Assembly (NCBI GenBank): GCA_012064415.1
Contig: SSNU01000051.1
Location: forward strand, 226,461-290,460
Source: Gyrodactylus bullatarudis
Lineage: Eukaryota > Platyhelminthes > Monogenea > Gyrodactylidea > Gyrodactylidae
Length of the DNA stretch: 64,000 bases
Direction of reading: 5' to 3'
The translations under genes and the position numbers were made by a program. The notes under the pieces were generated by a model. That model was given only the letters and a program-made list of their open reading frames with translations. It did not search any database and was not told the DNA's origin. Shown in pieces: positions 1 through 10,045 of the stretch (the first letter of the stretch is position 1; each line of letters opens with the position of its first letter).

Positions 1-717
1 AATTTCAAGATTCATTATGTATATATTTATTTTCACTTCGATTAAGTATTTGTTCTCTAAAAAGACAGCTCTTGTTGGAACGTGTAGAAAATCTAGAACT
101 TTCCTACCTGTCGGCTTTCAATCAAATAAAATTATTGTAGGAACCTTGGAATATGCATTCAGCGATCGAGTCGTTATCATGCGATTTGGCGATAAAAAAA
201 TAAGCCTGTTGTTCTACTTTCAACGCTACATCAAAAGCCTGATGATACTGGTAATAAACCAGAAATTATTGAATATTATAACTCCGCAAAAGGTGGAGTT
301 GACACTCTTGATCACTTAGTCGGAAACTATACAAGCAGAAGGTCTACTAAGCGATGGCCACTGTCTCTGTTTTGGAATATCTTGGATATAGCAGCCGTAA
401 ATGCCTTTGTTTTGTATCGTTTGAAATGGCCTTTGATCAAAAGTTCAAAAAGATGCACTAGAAGAATATTTCTGAAAAACCTATCCTATCAGCTTTTGAA
501 TATTGAGAGTACACCATCTCAGCCACCACTATCTAAGAGGATAAAGGTCTCAAATCACTCCTCTGAAACTCCAAGTAGGAAAAACAGCGTGTCAAAAGGG
601 AGATGCATCATTTGTCCAAGGTCAAGAGACAAAAAAATTCGATCTTTATGTTCAAAATGCTCGAAAAATGTTTGTGATGAACATTATGAAATTATTTGTG
701 ACTCCTGTAAACAATAA
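1..717 (+). pseudogene. piggyBac transposase, C-terminal relic
   Basis: This is a decayed cut-and-paste transposase of the piggyBac superfamily, running off the left edge of the window. A block containing KKTALVGTCRKSR (from about position 60) is followed, after a frameshift near position 205, by an open frame with the GGVDTLD block and then SRRSTKRWPLSLFWN. In this family that GGVD region carries the last catalytic aspartate. The C terminus (about 600-715) has paired cysteines, CIICPRSR and CSKC...CDSC, matching the cysteine-rich end of piggyBac-type proteins that binds the transposon end. The frameshift makes it non-functional. The family call is secure; its age is not known. Confidence 0.85.
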
Positions 718-840
718 TTTTATATATATAAATTTTTTTTCTATTGAAAACCCCAATATTTTCTTATTAAAATGAATGGGGTCCGTATGGACCCCAGAAG
801 GATTATTTGTAATTTTTATATTATACAGGGCGAGGGTTAA
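718..840 (+). repeat. piggyBac right end with TTAA and subterminal hairpin
   Basis: Downstream of the transposase stop, the sequence GGGCGAGGG is followed by TTAA at 837-840. Read inward from the end, the element therefore begins CCCTCGCCC after TTAA, the hallmark of piggyBac insertion. A subterminal inverted repeat, GGGGTCC and GGACCCC around a GTAT loop, lies near 778-795. The left end is outside the window. Confidence 0.75.
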
Positions 841-2279
841 AATCAAATAAAGAAAACTTTCTATATCAAAATGTACAGTCGTGGACAGAAATGGTGGAGT
901 TAGCCATTCCGACGAAAATAAAGCGGCATATACCACAAAAAGGTGTATTATAGATCAAAATTTTATTATTTCTTCGAATATCCCAGTTTTTTGGTTTATA
1001 TTGTAATACGTGGGACTACTAATAAGTAATTACTTATAATTAATGATTTAAACATTATATTTTTATAATGTTTACTTAGAATCGCATTATCTGATGTCAT
1101 TTTCGAGATGTCAGAATTCATCATTTTTCTTGACTCCAAAGATCATTCTTTCTCTCATATAAGTGTGCTTTGAGAATAAGATCATTAAAAATTCATAAAC
1201 TAATTCTGGTTTTTAAAACCGTTAAGATTTACTTGAAATCTATGTCTTAGAGGGTGTTGGGTAGTCAATAGTATAGTGAAACCTCTTGAGCATCATGGAT
1301 GATAACAACGGTCAGGAGGAGGGGGATCTTTTGGTAAAGTCCTGCAGAAGAGGCAATCCTTCTCATCCAAATAGGGTAGAGATTTGATCTGTTAAGTGTT
1401 AAATTCATGATAAAAGAACAAATAGAACCGTCTTGGTGTGGGGTTTTTGACAGGTGCGCCTTCTAGCTGCTCGTGAAAATTGATATTGTTTTGACTGCAT
1501 AACTCATGCACTTCAATGTGATTTACTGGTCTCTTCGAGTTGCGTAAGCCGAGAGAAAAGTTTGGAAGCACTAATCTAACTAAGAAACGAAATACGCTTA
1601 AATATCTTTTCTGTAGATTGCAATAGCTACATTTATTTAATTTAGATTTGTCTCAATGAATTTTAAAGTTAAAATTACTATTAAGCCAGTTAAGATTCAT
1701 AAACCTGAATGCAGATTATGATGAAGAAGAATTCCGGCTTCTCATTGGATGAGACAAGATTCTCTGCATGAACTAATCAGGAGAGAGGATTCATAAAATT
1801 TGAGAAAACCTTATACTAGCAAAAATCTACCATAAATAAACATGATTCGAAAAAATTTCTCAAATAACAATGCAAGAGGAATAAATTTCCTATCATAAAC
1901 TCAGATAAATTTGGAATTTTTATTTTAGTTTTTGAGAAAACCGAATTTTTCACCGATTTTTGGAAAATTTCTGCAAACTTTTCTTTCTACAGCTCGTTTT
2001 AACAGTTTAAAAACCTTTCGGGATAAATGAAAATACAACCATTACGATCAAAATTTATTCTACTTTCAGATGGTATAAAATTTATTACTCTAATGTTTTA
2101 ACCCCCATTAACTCAGCTCACAGACGGCCAAATTTTTTTTAAATACCAGATTCGTACCATACCATACCATCATTCGTTAAATTTCACATAAGAATTCAAT
2201 CACTAGAAATAAGTAGCTGCAAAAAAATATTCAAATCACCACCAGTGTTAACTTGAGATTTGTTTCTCTGAGCCTCCAG
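841..2279. other. intergenic, no gene recognised
   Basis: AT-rich sequence with stops in all frames. I see no coding block, RNA gene or transposon end that I can support. Confidence 0.5.
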
Positions 2280-2960
2280 GAATCTATTATCATGATGCAG
2301 AACTGCACTGCGATGCATGTTCGGCCAACAGTACAACAGACACTCGAATTCTAAGGTTTTTCGCCACGCCGGGATGATCTCTATGCATATGTTCGAGGGC
2401 GAATTCCCGCACTCGACTTGGAACTACAATTCTGGCTCCTCTCAGAAGTAAGTTATCCGTTAAATTGAGTTCATCTTTGGGGCAGGAGTAAGGAAGCAGA
2501 CTATTTGGAGTTCATTTGGCCCAACCTTTGAGTACAAGTTAACATGGACAGCTCTTGGTCATCTTCGGAGGGAATGAGGTCTGACACTGGGGAGGCTTCG
2601 CTATGGGTGACACTAAACAGTACCTGACAGTTACAATATGATTCACGTTTTCGCTGCCTTTCACGAACTCAACTGAGAACTTATATTCTGACAAGAAGAG
2701 CTTCCAACGACTTAGTCTTTGATTTATTATCCCTGCGTTGATCAACGATGAAGGTGAGGACTTGTGGTCACTACGCCGTATGCTATGGTTGTTGTCGAAT
2801 TATTTTTTCATTAAGTTTTCGGCTAATGACGTCTACGACTTTGTTGAGGCTGCGAAAGAGGCGGAAACGTCTGTCATAGGGTACAATCACACCGTTCGCT
2901 ATGCTATCGATCAGCTTCGATAGGATTATACTGTCTTCAGTGCGCTCCTAAAATTTGACC
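2280..2960 (-). pseudogene. Ty3/gypsy pol relic (RNase H to integrase zinc finger)
   Basis: On the minus strand, broken frames read LIDSIANGVIVPYD, then RLSRWKLFLSEYKFSVEFVKGSEN (2640-2745), and further down EHMHRDHPGVAKNLR. These match, in order, the reverse transcriptase/RNase H connection, the RNase H tether (SRW...YKF..E..KG..N) and the H-H part of the integrase zinc-binding domain of Ty3/gypsy pol. Multiple stops and frame changes make it dead. The same family occurs at 39076-39985, where IESISNGTLVHY and SRWKLKLSQYDYSIEHVKG are the matching blocks. No LTR was identified. Confidence 0.7.
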
Positions 2961-3349
2961 GTTGTCGAACCAAACTCTTTTGAGAAGATGTCTTACCCGC
3001 TAAAAACAGACAGGTAGCTTATTAATTGTGTCTTGTCGGCGGGTTGTAGCAGCGAGTTGAATCTTTTGATCTAAAAATATTTTCAGGTATTATTTTAGTA
3101 AGCTCTATAGCTATTTCTCAAATGGATAACCTCTTAAATCTATTTCGGGTTTTTTTGGAGGGGAGGTATGATGTTAAAAAAACCTATTCATGTTCAGTAA
3201 ATACCCCCAAAATGTATACAATTATTGTAAGAACCTATTTAGGTTTTGTAAAAACCTCAACAAAGTATGCATTAATTGAAAATACCTATTTATGTTTTGA
3301 AAATCTCGAATACACTAATACATTTTTTAGAAAAATTGGAGGAAAATAT

Positions 3350-4960
3350 ATTGAAACAAAATGTACATTTCTTGAAGCATCCTCAGTGGTAATTCTTCAA
3401 AAATGATATAAGTTAAAAGTTTATTCAAAATAATAATTTACAAATCATGAAAGAAATAGTAAAAGTCAAAGAAAATAAGAATAAAATGCAAGCTGAAAAC
3501 CACCAAAACTCTCCAATAAATAGCAACAGTGGAGAGAAAAGTGAAAAAGCTTACATTGGCCAAGATAATTGAAGATTATAGGAATAGTTTTTCTGAACAC
3601 ATAGATTAGGTTTATATAGGTTAATAAGAAATTTTTCTTTCGCCCATACATCTATGCTGTCGTCATTGGGGTTTTTGTATAAAACGGAAAAATTAGAAAT
3701 TGAAGCTGTATGATCTTTTTGTCTAAGGTGCCTAGAAACAGCAGTATCCTTCTTCAGATGATCCTCCGTTCGTGTAGATAATTTCCTGATAGTTCTACCT
3801 ATATATGAGGGTTCACAATCACATTGGAATTTGTAAACTAATAGAGTTTTCTCCTCTGGCTTCAGTAAATCCTTATGAATCAAACTAAATAATCTCTGAG
3901 TTTTAAATACAATTTTCAATTGTATGTTATTATAATGTTGATTGATGAGATCATTTAGCCTTCTTCTAATATCATTACTGAACCCATCACCTTTGAAGTT
4001 GAGCTTCATAAAAATAGTTGTTTTCTCCAATTCATCTGTTTCGACAAGCTCATTTCTATACATAGATACATTCATGAATTTGTCAACAAATTTACCGGGA
4101 TAATCATTTTTCTTCAGACTTAACTTCACGTTCTCTATTTCGTTAGACCATTCCTCAAGGCTTGCTGTCTTTCTTATCCTCTTACTTAGACCAATTACTA
4201 AGCCAACTTTATGAGAAATAGGACTGAAACTGGCATAATGTAGATACTTCCCGGTGTCAGTCTTCTTCTTATAAATATTTCTCAGAATTGTTCCATCTTC
4301 TCTTCTAGTCAATTTGACATCTAAGAAACTCAAGATACCATTAGATTCTCTTTCCATAGTAAAAACTATATTCGGATGAAACGAATTCATCTTGGTGAAA
4401 AAATCATCTACTGATATATTAGGTTTCATTAAAATAAAAGTGTCATCAACATATCTGATGTAAACATCAGTGTAAGAATTGATTGTTTCAGACATTTTAT
4501 TTAATTCTAACCAACCTAGAAAGATGTCTGCTAAAAGAGGACTAAGAGGTGAACCCATAGCTATCCCATCTTTCTGGATGAATACTTTGTTTTGAAACGA
4601 TAACGGAACGTTTGTACAACAGATCCTAATGAGATCAGTGATTTCATTACTTTGCATTTCAAAACCTTCGTGTTCATCAATGAAAGATTTAATAACAGAT
4701 AATGTCTCCTCAATAGGTGTACTAGGAAATAAAGAGCTTACATCTAATGAAATCATTTCATTTAAACCAGTATTTAAATCCTTAATTCTATCTACAAAAG
4801 CGAATGTATCTTTGACAACATATTTAGCAGAATATGTATGTATTGGTTTTAATACATCAATTAACCACTTCGCTAAATTATGTTGTGGACATGACGACAT
4901 ATCCAAGATCGGCCTTACTGAAAACCACCAAGTGATAATTCTAATGTAGAATTCTCTGAA
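3350..4960 (-). mobile_element. Penelope-like retroelement, 5'-truncated copy
   Basis: This is the longest of three Penelope-like copies in the window. It runs from the reverse transcriptase start near 4960 to a 3' flank near 3350. The 3' untranslated part (about 3350-3600) recurs at 23120-23340 and 29840-30055, which defines the shared 3' region of the family. The 5' end is cut just upstream of the first reverse transcriptase block, the usual state of copies made by target-primed reverse transcription. Confidence 0.8.
3551..4906 (-). CDS. Penelope-like RT plus GIY-YIG endonuclease (N-terminally truncated)
   Basis: A 451-codon open frame encodes the reverse transcriptase core followed by a GIY-YIG endonuclease, the diagnostic Penelope order. 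Motif A is SLDVSSLFPSTP and the catalytic motif C is YVDDTF. SFLDVKLTRRE and the thumb region follow. The nuclease lies at the C terminus, with LVYKFQCDC as the GIY equivalent, then SYIGRT and the conserved STR/EDHL segment. In life it copies its RNA and nicks target DNA in the nucleus. The frame has no internal stop, suggesting fairly recent activity, but the N-terminal part upstream of LRPI..NLAKWL-like sequence is missing, so it is not autonomous. Confidence 0.85.
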   Translation of the reverse strand: MDMSSCPQHNLAKWLIDVLKPIHTYSAKYVVKDTFAFVDRIKDLNTGLNEMISLDVSSLFPSTPIEETLSVIKSFIDEHEGFEMQSNEITDLIRICCTNVPLSFQNKVFIQKDGIAMGSPLSPLLADIFLGWLELNKMSETINSYTDVYIRYVDDTFILMKPNISVDDFFTKMNSFHPNIVFTMERESNGILSFLDVKLTRREDGTILRNIYKKKTDTGKYLHYASFSPISHKVGLVIGLSKRIRKTASLEEWSNEIENVKLSLKKNDYPGKFVDKFMNVSMYRNELVETDELEKTTIFMKLNFKGDGFSNDIRRRLNDLINQHYNNIQLKIVFKTQRLFSLIHKDLLKPEEKTLLVYKFQCDCEPSYIGRTIRKLSTRTEDHLKKDTAVSRHLRQKDHTASISNFSVLYKNPNDDSIDVWAKEKFLINLYKPNLCVQKNYSYNLQLSWPM

Positions 4961-5114
4961 CTCCCTCCCATCTTATACACAAATAGTTGGCAAAAAAGGA
5001 AATATAAGAATTGTTTGATAAGGAAGAATTTAGTTTATTGTTGTAGAGAACTGGATCTTGGTAGCCATTATATATGGTTACTATAACAAAATCAACAAAA
5101 TATACTCAAGAGGA

Positions 5115-5152
5115 TATAAATAGTCTTGGCTGGAAGAAAATTTCCACTCAGT
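5115..5152 (+). promoter_or_regulatory. TATA box and initiator-like motif for the 55-aa gene
   Basis: TATAAATAG at 5115-5123 is followed by TCAGT at 5148-5152, an arthropod-style initiator, about 35 bp from the first T of the TATA box to the A of the initiator. The ATG follows within 10 bp. This is inferred from sequence only. Confidence 0.4.
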
Positions 5153-5158
5153 CAAGTT

Positions 5159-5326
5159 ATGTCTGGAAAAAACAACGATAATCATGCAAATCAGTGTAAT
5201 CCAAACAATGATCTCTTCCAAGGTCATACTAAAGGTTACGGCGGGACTGGAACTGACTCTGATCTGAACAACCATGCAAATCAACTGAATCCAAACCATC
5301 CAGAGTATAAAGGGAACAAAAATTAG
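5159..5326 (+). CDS. 55-aa protein with two NHANQ-NPN repeats
   Basis: A short open frame, MSGKNNDNHANQ onward, contains two copies of a DNHANQxNPN unit: NNDNHANQCNPNN near the start and DLNNHANQLNPNH near the end, separated by a glycine-rich linker. Repeats of the NHANQ/NPNN type occur in very small uncharacterised proteins of many eukaryotes; that is recall, not a search. It is hydrophilic, with no signal peptide or membrane segment, and its function is unknown. The chosen ATG lies just after a TATA box and initiator-like site; an upstream in-frame extension (MAGRKFP...) is possible but would start before the initiator. It sits between a Penelope relic and a Ginger-type insertion, the only likely host gene in the first 12 kb. 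Confidence 0.5.
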   Translation: MSGKNNDNHANQCNPNNDLFQGHTKGYGGTGTDSDLNNHANQLNPNHPEYKGNKN

Positions 5327-5759
5327 AGATCCGTAACTATTATAAAAACATTTTCCTTCAAATAATAATTACAGTACTTTCATCAGTCAGACAAAGAATT
5401 TTCGATAAAAATTAATAGAAACTTTTTGTTATTCATTTAGAATTTCTATAGACTAGGACTATTCAAATTCTTTGGAATAGAAATTTTTTATTTGAAAAAT
5501 AAATATTATGTACAATATATATGTTACAGTGAATCCGTGTCCTCCAGTGATTCCACGGAATAACCGTTATTCCACAGAATTACTAAAAGGCTAGCTATTC
5601 CGTAAACTCGGTTTACGAATTCACTAGTTATTCCGAGGAATCCCTGATAGGGACTGGTAATTCCGCGATTATTTTAAAAACAAATGAAACATTGAAATTC
5701 TCCTATATTAAAAAAAACTATTAGAATATTCAATAGACCCGTATATTATTAATCTAACA

Positions 5760-6050
5760 ATGTATTTTCTATGCAATCGTGTACAATATGTCAATTTTAA
5801 CAACACCACTAGTAAACTAGAAGCCATAAATTCTGGAGTCCCTCAAGGCTCTACGATCGGTCTTCTTCTCTTTAATCTTTGCTTCGCTGATATAAAGCTT
5901 CCTGAGGGCATGGAGGGTGCCCTTTTTAAATTTGCAGACGACTTAAACATCGTCTTCAAGGTGAAAACTTCCCTTGACATAATGAAAATAAACCATAACT
6001 TCTCCCTTCTCAAAGATTCACTTGAGGCAATGGGGCTCTTTATTAATAGA
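5760..6050 (+). pseudogene. jockey-like non-LTR RT relic, central part
   Basis: The translation contains INSGVPQGSTIGLLLFNL and a KFADDLNIV block, which are reverse transcriptase motifs B and C of jockey/CR1-type non-LTR retrotransposons (FADD is the catalytic core). Only this core segment is intact. The reading frame runs on into unrelated MITE sequence at about 6051, so the C-terminal 20 or so residues of the open frame are not retrotransposon. Its downstream half resumes at 6413. Confidence 0.75.
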
Positions 6051-6362
6051 GAGCATAAAAAATATACCTTGTTTTGGGTTAACTATTTAGCTTCTACGGA
6101 AATTAATCTTATTGACTCTGAGCATTGACAAGTTTAATAATTTCGATCAAAAAGAATCAAAAGGAATTCTACTTTCTTCGGTAAAAGTTCAAACATCTAT
6201 GGCATTCTTATGCCTGGCTAGCAGAAATATAGCATGATAGCAAACTAAGATAGTTTTTGATATACTATCAAAAAATAATCATAAAAAAATGTTTCAAAAT
6301 CATTGGAAAAAGTCAGTTTGATCATAGAGGTCATATATGACCTCTGGTATCGAAAGGGTTAA
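6051..6362 (-). repeat. piggyBac-type MITE fragment
   Basis: This stretch is the reverse complement of part of the full MITE at 16691-17395. It ends with CGAAAGGG followed by TTAA at 6359-6362, i.e. an end reading TTAA-CCCTTTCGATACC. It carries the 20-bp palindrome AGAGGTCATATATGACCTCT. The other end is missing, and the break falls inside a jockey-like reverse transcriptase. Confidence 0.7.
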
Positions 6363-6412
6363 ATTCCAAACTCAAAATTAATCCCATTTCTAGTACCTCA
6401 AAAATTAAATCA

Positions 6413-6781
6413 ATGATTTTTACAATCTTAAAATTCTCTAAATCTCCATTTTTAAGATTGAGACCAAAAAAATCAATGATCCTTCCACATTTTGATTATA
6501 TCTCACCGTTGCTGATTAACTTAACCAATGATCAAGCACGAGAACTAGAGAGAACTCAAAGTGGTTTCTTATATTCAATTTATCCTGATTTAAATTCATA
6601 CAACGCTCGTATTTTAGTGTCAGGGCTCAATCCACTATGGATACGGAGATACGCATTCATAATTAAAATATTCAATGAGTCATCTATTAAAATTGAACAA
6701 GCATATAACTTAAGAAATACCTCCTTTGAGGATAATATATTACTCTCATTCTACAATTATAATTATCTTAATATGACTTAG
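6413..6781 (+). pseudogene. jockey-like non-LTR RT relic, C-terminal part
   Basis: The frame reads ILPHFDYISPLLINLTNDQA, ELERTQ and then GLNPLWIRRYAFIIK, matching the region after the polymerase core of jockey/CR1 reverse transcriptases (PHFDYAS..W....LERTQ...L..R.). It is probably the downstream half of the element begun at 5760, split by the piggyBac MITE at 6051-6362. It ends in a stop at 6779 and is not functional. Confidence 0.65.
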
Positions 6782-7367
6782 CTAACTGTTCGAATCTATA
6801 CTCAGTAAAATGTTTTATGGATCATATAAGATCAAAAATCGATTATTCTAAAACACTTTTATCCTGATCTACATTATTGAGATTTACCAGAATGATTTCG
6901 AATTGAATTTTCAGACTTGTTATTCTAACCCATTTTATTATCAAAAACGAACAAAAACAAAGATTGAATCTATCTATTCTTTTTATTTTTTAACCGAACT
7001 AAGATGTATTACTCATATCATTATTATTGTAAACTTCTACGCTTTTGTACAAATTTTATCTTTAATTTCTTTTTACTTTTTTCAATACAGATTTATTTCT
7101 AACAAAAAAACATTGAAAATTTTTTAATTCATTATTTGAAGAATTTAAAATTTTGAAAAAGTCCCTGGATAATCTTTTTTTCAATATTACATTCGATCAA
7201 ATTGAACAATACAGGTGGGAACCGTATTTGGGGGGTGAAATGATTGATTTTTAATTAGTCATACAGGTATAATTAGGAACCAAGTGTCCATACATAGATG
7301 ACGTGTGACTAAATTAACATTTCACAATCTTTTACATGGTAAGGCTTACACAATAGTTTTTCCATTT

Positions 7368-7600
7368 CAAGGTTTATTTCATATTCTTTGGGGGGAGCAA
7401 TGTTCACTGAACATTCTCATACACAAAATTTTGTTAAAACAAATCACTCACTCTTTAACGTGGCGAAGGGGACACATTAGGTTTGGTATTTCAAGGTTTA
7501 TTTTTTATTCTTGTGTGGGGGGGGTGCGTGTAATTTTCAGTGAATATTCTCATACACAAAAATTGGTAAAGACAAATCAAGAAAAACTCATATCGATTTT
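7368..7600 (+). repeat. imperfect two-copy tandem repeat, period about 124 bp
   Basis: CAAGGTTTATTTCATATTC at 7368 recurs as CAAGGTTTATTTTTTATTC at 7492. Both are followed by a G-run, then CAGTGAA/CACTGAA and TATTCTCATACACAAAA-like sequence. Open frames in this stretch have no recognisable protein content. Confidence 0.55.
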
Positions 7601-7906
7601 TTTGTATTATGTTACAAGTTAAGAAAAGATGTAATTAAATTTAGAAATGTATTAGTCACCTGTAATTATCCTCTTTCATTTTGACACTAAAATCATTTGA
7701 CATTGATGAAAAATGTAGAAAAATTACTTGGACCAACTTTATTCTGATTTTAAGCTTATAAAAAATAACCCCCCTCCCTAATATACGATACCATTATGAT
7801 CAGAATTCAATTCTCTCACGAATGAAATTTTGAAATTTTTAGACAAAAATTTATACCAGGACCCTAATTGACCGACTTCAAAGTACAATGAAAAGTTATT
7901 TATTTA

Positions 7907-8321
7907 TTGAAAAACTATGAATATTCACAAATGTACACAAATGAATGGAGGTGTAGTTTTACACTCCCCAAATACGGTTTTCACCTGTATCTGAAATTGT
8001 GTTTAACTTGCCAGAAAAACATCAAAATGAAGATAAAAGGTGAAGTCTCTCATCCCATTGTATCATCTAATCACAATGAAAGAGTCCAAATAGATCTCAA
8101 TGATATACAATCTTGTCCCAGACAAGGATTATAAATGCATTTTTGTTTATCAAGATCATTTCCCCAAGTTCATTCAGTTGCGACCTCTCAAAACAAAAAC
8201 AGCTAATGAAGTTTTTGATGTCATTTTGGATATTTTTCTTGATAGAGGTCCACGTTGCCATAGTAGCTTAGGTTGTACAAATAAAAAAATTTCTTTAAAT
8301 AAAAGATTCAAAGAAAATTAA
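7907..8321 (+). pseudogene. Ginger/KRBA2-like integrase relic
   Basis: Two overlapping frames joined by a frameshift near 8105 read CLTCQKNIKMKIKGEV, then NERVQIDLNDIQS, then PDKDYKCIFVYQDHFPKF and LRPLKTKTANEVFDVILDIF. This is the zinc-finger end and the first part of the DDE integrase core (first Asp in QIDL, second expected after the break) of the integrase group found in Ginger transposons and the domesticated KRBA2 gene. The catalytic Glu region is missing. It lies between the Ginger-type ends at 5522 and 8456, consistent with being that element's own transposase. A gypsy-derived integrase is a less likely alternative. Confidence 0.65.
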
Positions 8322-8456
8322 ATTTTAATAATCTTTGTAGTGATAACCTATCTTAAAAATTCATGATCAAAAAATAAATTAATTCGAAATTCTACGGAAT
8401 AACTAGCGTTTTAGTGATTCCGTGGAATCACTGGAGGACACGGATTCACTGTAACA

Positions 8457-9390
8457 TATATATGGAATCTTTTAAAGAAATAGTTTTTGAATAGGTCATG
8501 GGAAGATGGCACAAGATCTATGAGAAAGTTGCAAGTTGATTTCAAGTTCTCTGAAGGAATTTTTACAATATTGATCCTCAGTCTCGCTTGCAATGGAAGG
8601 ATGTTGTTTAAAAGGATTGGTTTCTTGTGTTGTGCGATGGAGCTCTATTGGGCATTGTTGAGTTGTAAAGAATAACAGATGACGAGATTCTTCTAATCCA
8701 GATAGGGAAAAGAGATGCTAATCTGAGGCATTCTCTATAACTTTGCAGTCCGAAACAAGATTTTAAGAATTTAAATTGGACTTGTTCAATCTTTTTGGTC
8801 GACTCATTAGATATTCCCAGGACCAGGGCAGCAGCGTAGTCGAATTTGTAGAGAATAAAAAAGATTTAAATAGAGTCAGTGGGGACAGTTGACGAATTTA
8901 GTGATTAAATAAGAGGAGTATCTTAACGATTTTAACAGATCGTTGATGTGTGGCTTTATCCTGAGTTTGTGATCATAATGGAGACCCAGGTCTTTGATTT
9001 TGAGGACGATTAACTGGGAGAGAGTAGGATTGTTGTGGTTTAGTAACATAAGTTTTGTTTTGTCGGAATATGGTCAAGTTCATTGTTGATGAGGTCATTA
9101 TAGAAGTTAGGAATGATAATTTTAAGATCGTCAGCATATATATAGAATTTTACTTCGCTGCTTGAGGGTTTGATATTTGAGAAGACTAAATTGAATAGGA
9201 GGGAGCCGACAATAGAACCCTGTGGGACTCCTGAGTTGATGTTCAGGGAGGAAGATTCTTCTTTGTTGAAAAAGACTTTCTGGGATAAGAAATTCATTGT
9301 CCAGTTGATAATATATGGATTTATGTCAAATTCAATGAGTTGATTCTGGATTATATTGAAGGGTATTTTATCTGATTTAAAATATTATTC
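8457..9390 (-). pseudogene. jockey-like retrotransposon 3' region with RT piece
   Basis: On the minus strand, frame DKIPFNIIQNQLIEFD leads into NSGVPQGSIVGSLLFNLVFS and FYIYADDLKII (about 9297-9100), i.e. reverse transcriptase motifs A-flank, B and C (YADD). Downstream (8990-8457) the frame is broken. This 3' part recurs at 28968-29447. The element is interrupted at 8456 by the Ginger-type insertion; its 3' tail resumes at 5521 and runs to about 5490. A Mutator-like MITE sits just upstream at 9417. Confidence 0.7.
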
Positions 9391-9416
9391 TGATCACGAA
9401 TCTGGTTTATAGGAAA

Positions 9417-10045
9417 GGGATAATTACAAAAACAAATGGATAGACCATTGCCTATAAGCAAATGGATATATCAGACTTATTTTCATAAACAAATGGATGT
9501 TTCACATTTTCCCCAAAAACAAATGGACACATCGTTGTGTATTTCATTAACAAATGGAAATTCCTCATTTAAAAATATATATTGGTCCAGATATGTTTTT
9601 AAAACATTCAAAAATATGTAAGAAAATAAGTTTACTTCAGGGCAAAACAAAGAATCTGACCCTATGTAGAATCTGGCTCTGAATGGTCAATTTTCTCTCT
9701 TGCATTTTACTGCATAGAATGTTGAGCAGCCTTTATCATACTTTATGGGTTTAGAAAGCTTGATAGAGTAATCCTGAAGAGCGATCTTAACGTTAGCTAC
9801 GCTTTAGAAAAAAACCAATCTCGAGCATGTTTTGAATAAGAAATTGATACACAACTCCTATTTATGTGGACCAATATATATTTTTAAATGAGGAATTTCC
9901 ATTTTTTAATGAAATACACAACGATGTGTCCATTTGTTTATGAAAATAAGTCTGGTATATCCATTTGCTTATGAAAATAGGCAATGGTCTATCCATTTGT
10001 TTTTGTAAAATATGAAAATGGTCCATTTGTTTTCGTAATTATCCC
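9417..10045. mobile_element. Mutator-like MITE with long terminal inverted repeats
   Basis: Ends GGGATAATTAC...GTAATTATCCC are flanked by a 9-bp direct repeat TATAGGAAA (9408-9416 and 10046-10054). The inverted arms are about 160-190 bp (9417-9590 and 9865-10045). A 9-bp target duplication with G-rich ends and long inverted repeats fits non-autonomous Mutator-like elements. Each arm contains several copies of ACAAATGGA or GCAAATGGA spaced about 25-40 bp. It encodes no protein. Confidence 0.75.

Larger units (their letters stand above)
5522..8456. mobile_element. Ginger-type DNA transposon, decayed, flanked by TATA duplication
   Basis: The left end TGTTACAGTGAATCCGTG and the right end, ending in GGATTCACTGTAACA, are inverted repeats that continue for about 70 bp (CCTCCAGTGATTCCACGGAAT). 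Both ends are flanked by TATA (5518-5521 and 8457-8460). An integrase relic at 7907-8321 lies inside. TGT..ACA ends, a 4-bp duplication and a gypsy-like integrase are the Ginger pattern. A paralogous uninterrupted site at about 28968-29010 supports the insertion boundaries. The interior also holds a jockey-like relic and a piggyBac MITE piece, so the element has itself been a landing site. Confidence 0.65.

Noticed and set aside
3122..3406. 94-codon plus-strand frame
   Set aside because: Its end overlaps the repeated 3' flank of the Penelope family and it has no recognisable domain.
5760..6128. Whole open frame as one retrotransposon protein
   Set aside because: The last 20 or so residues are translated piggyBac MITE sequence; only the part to about 6050 is reverse transcriptase.
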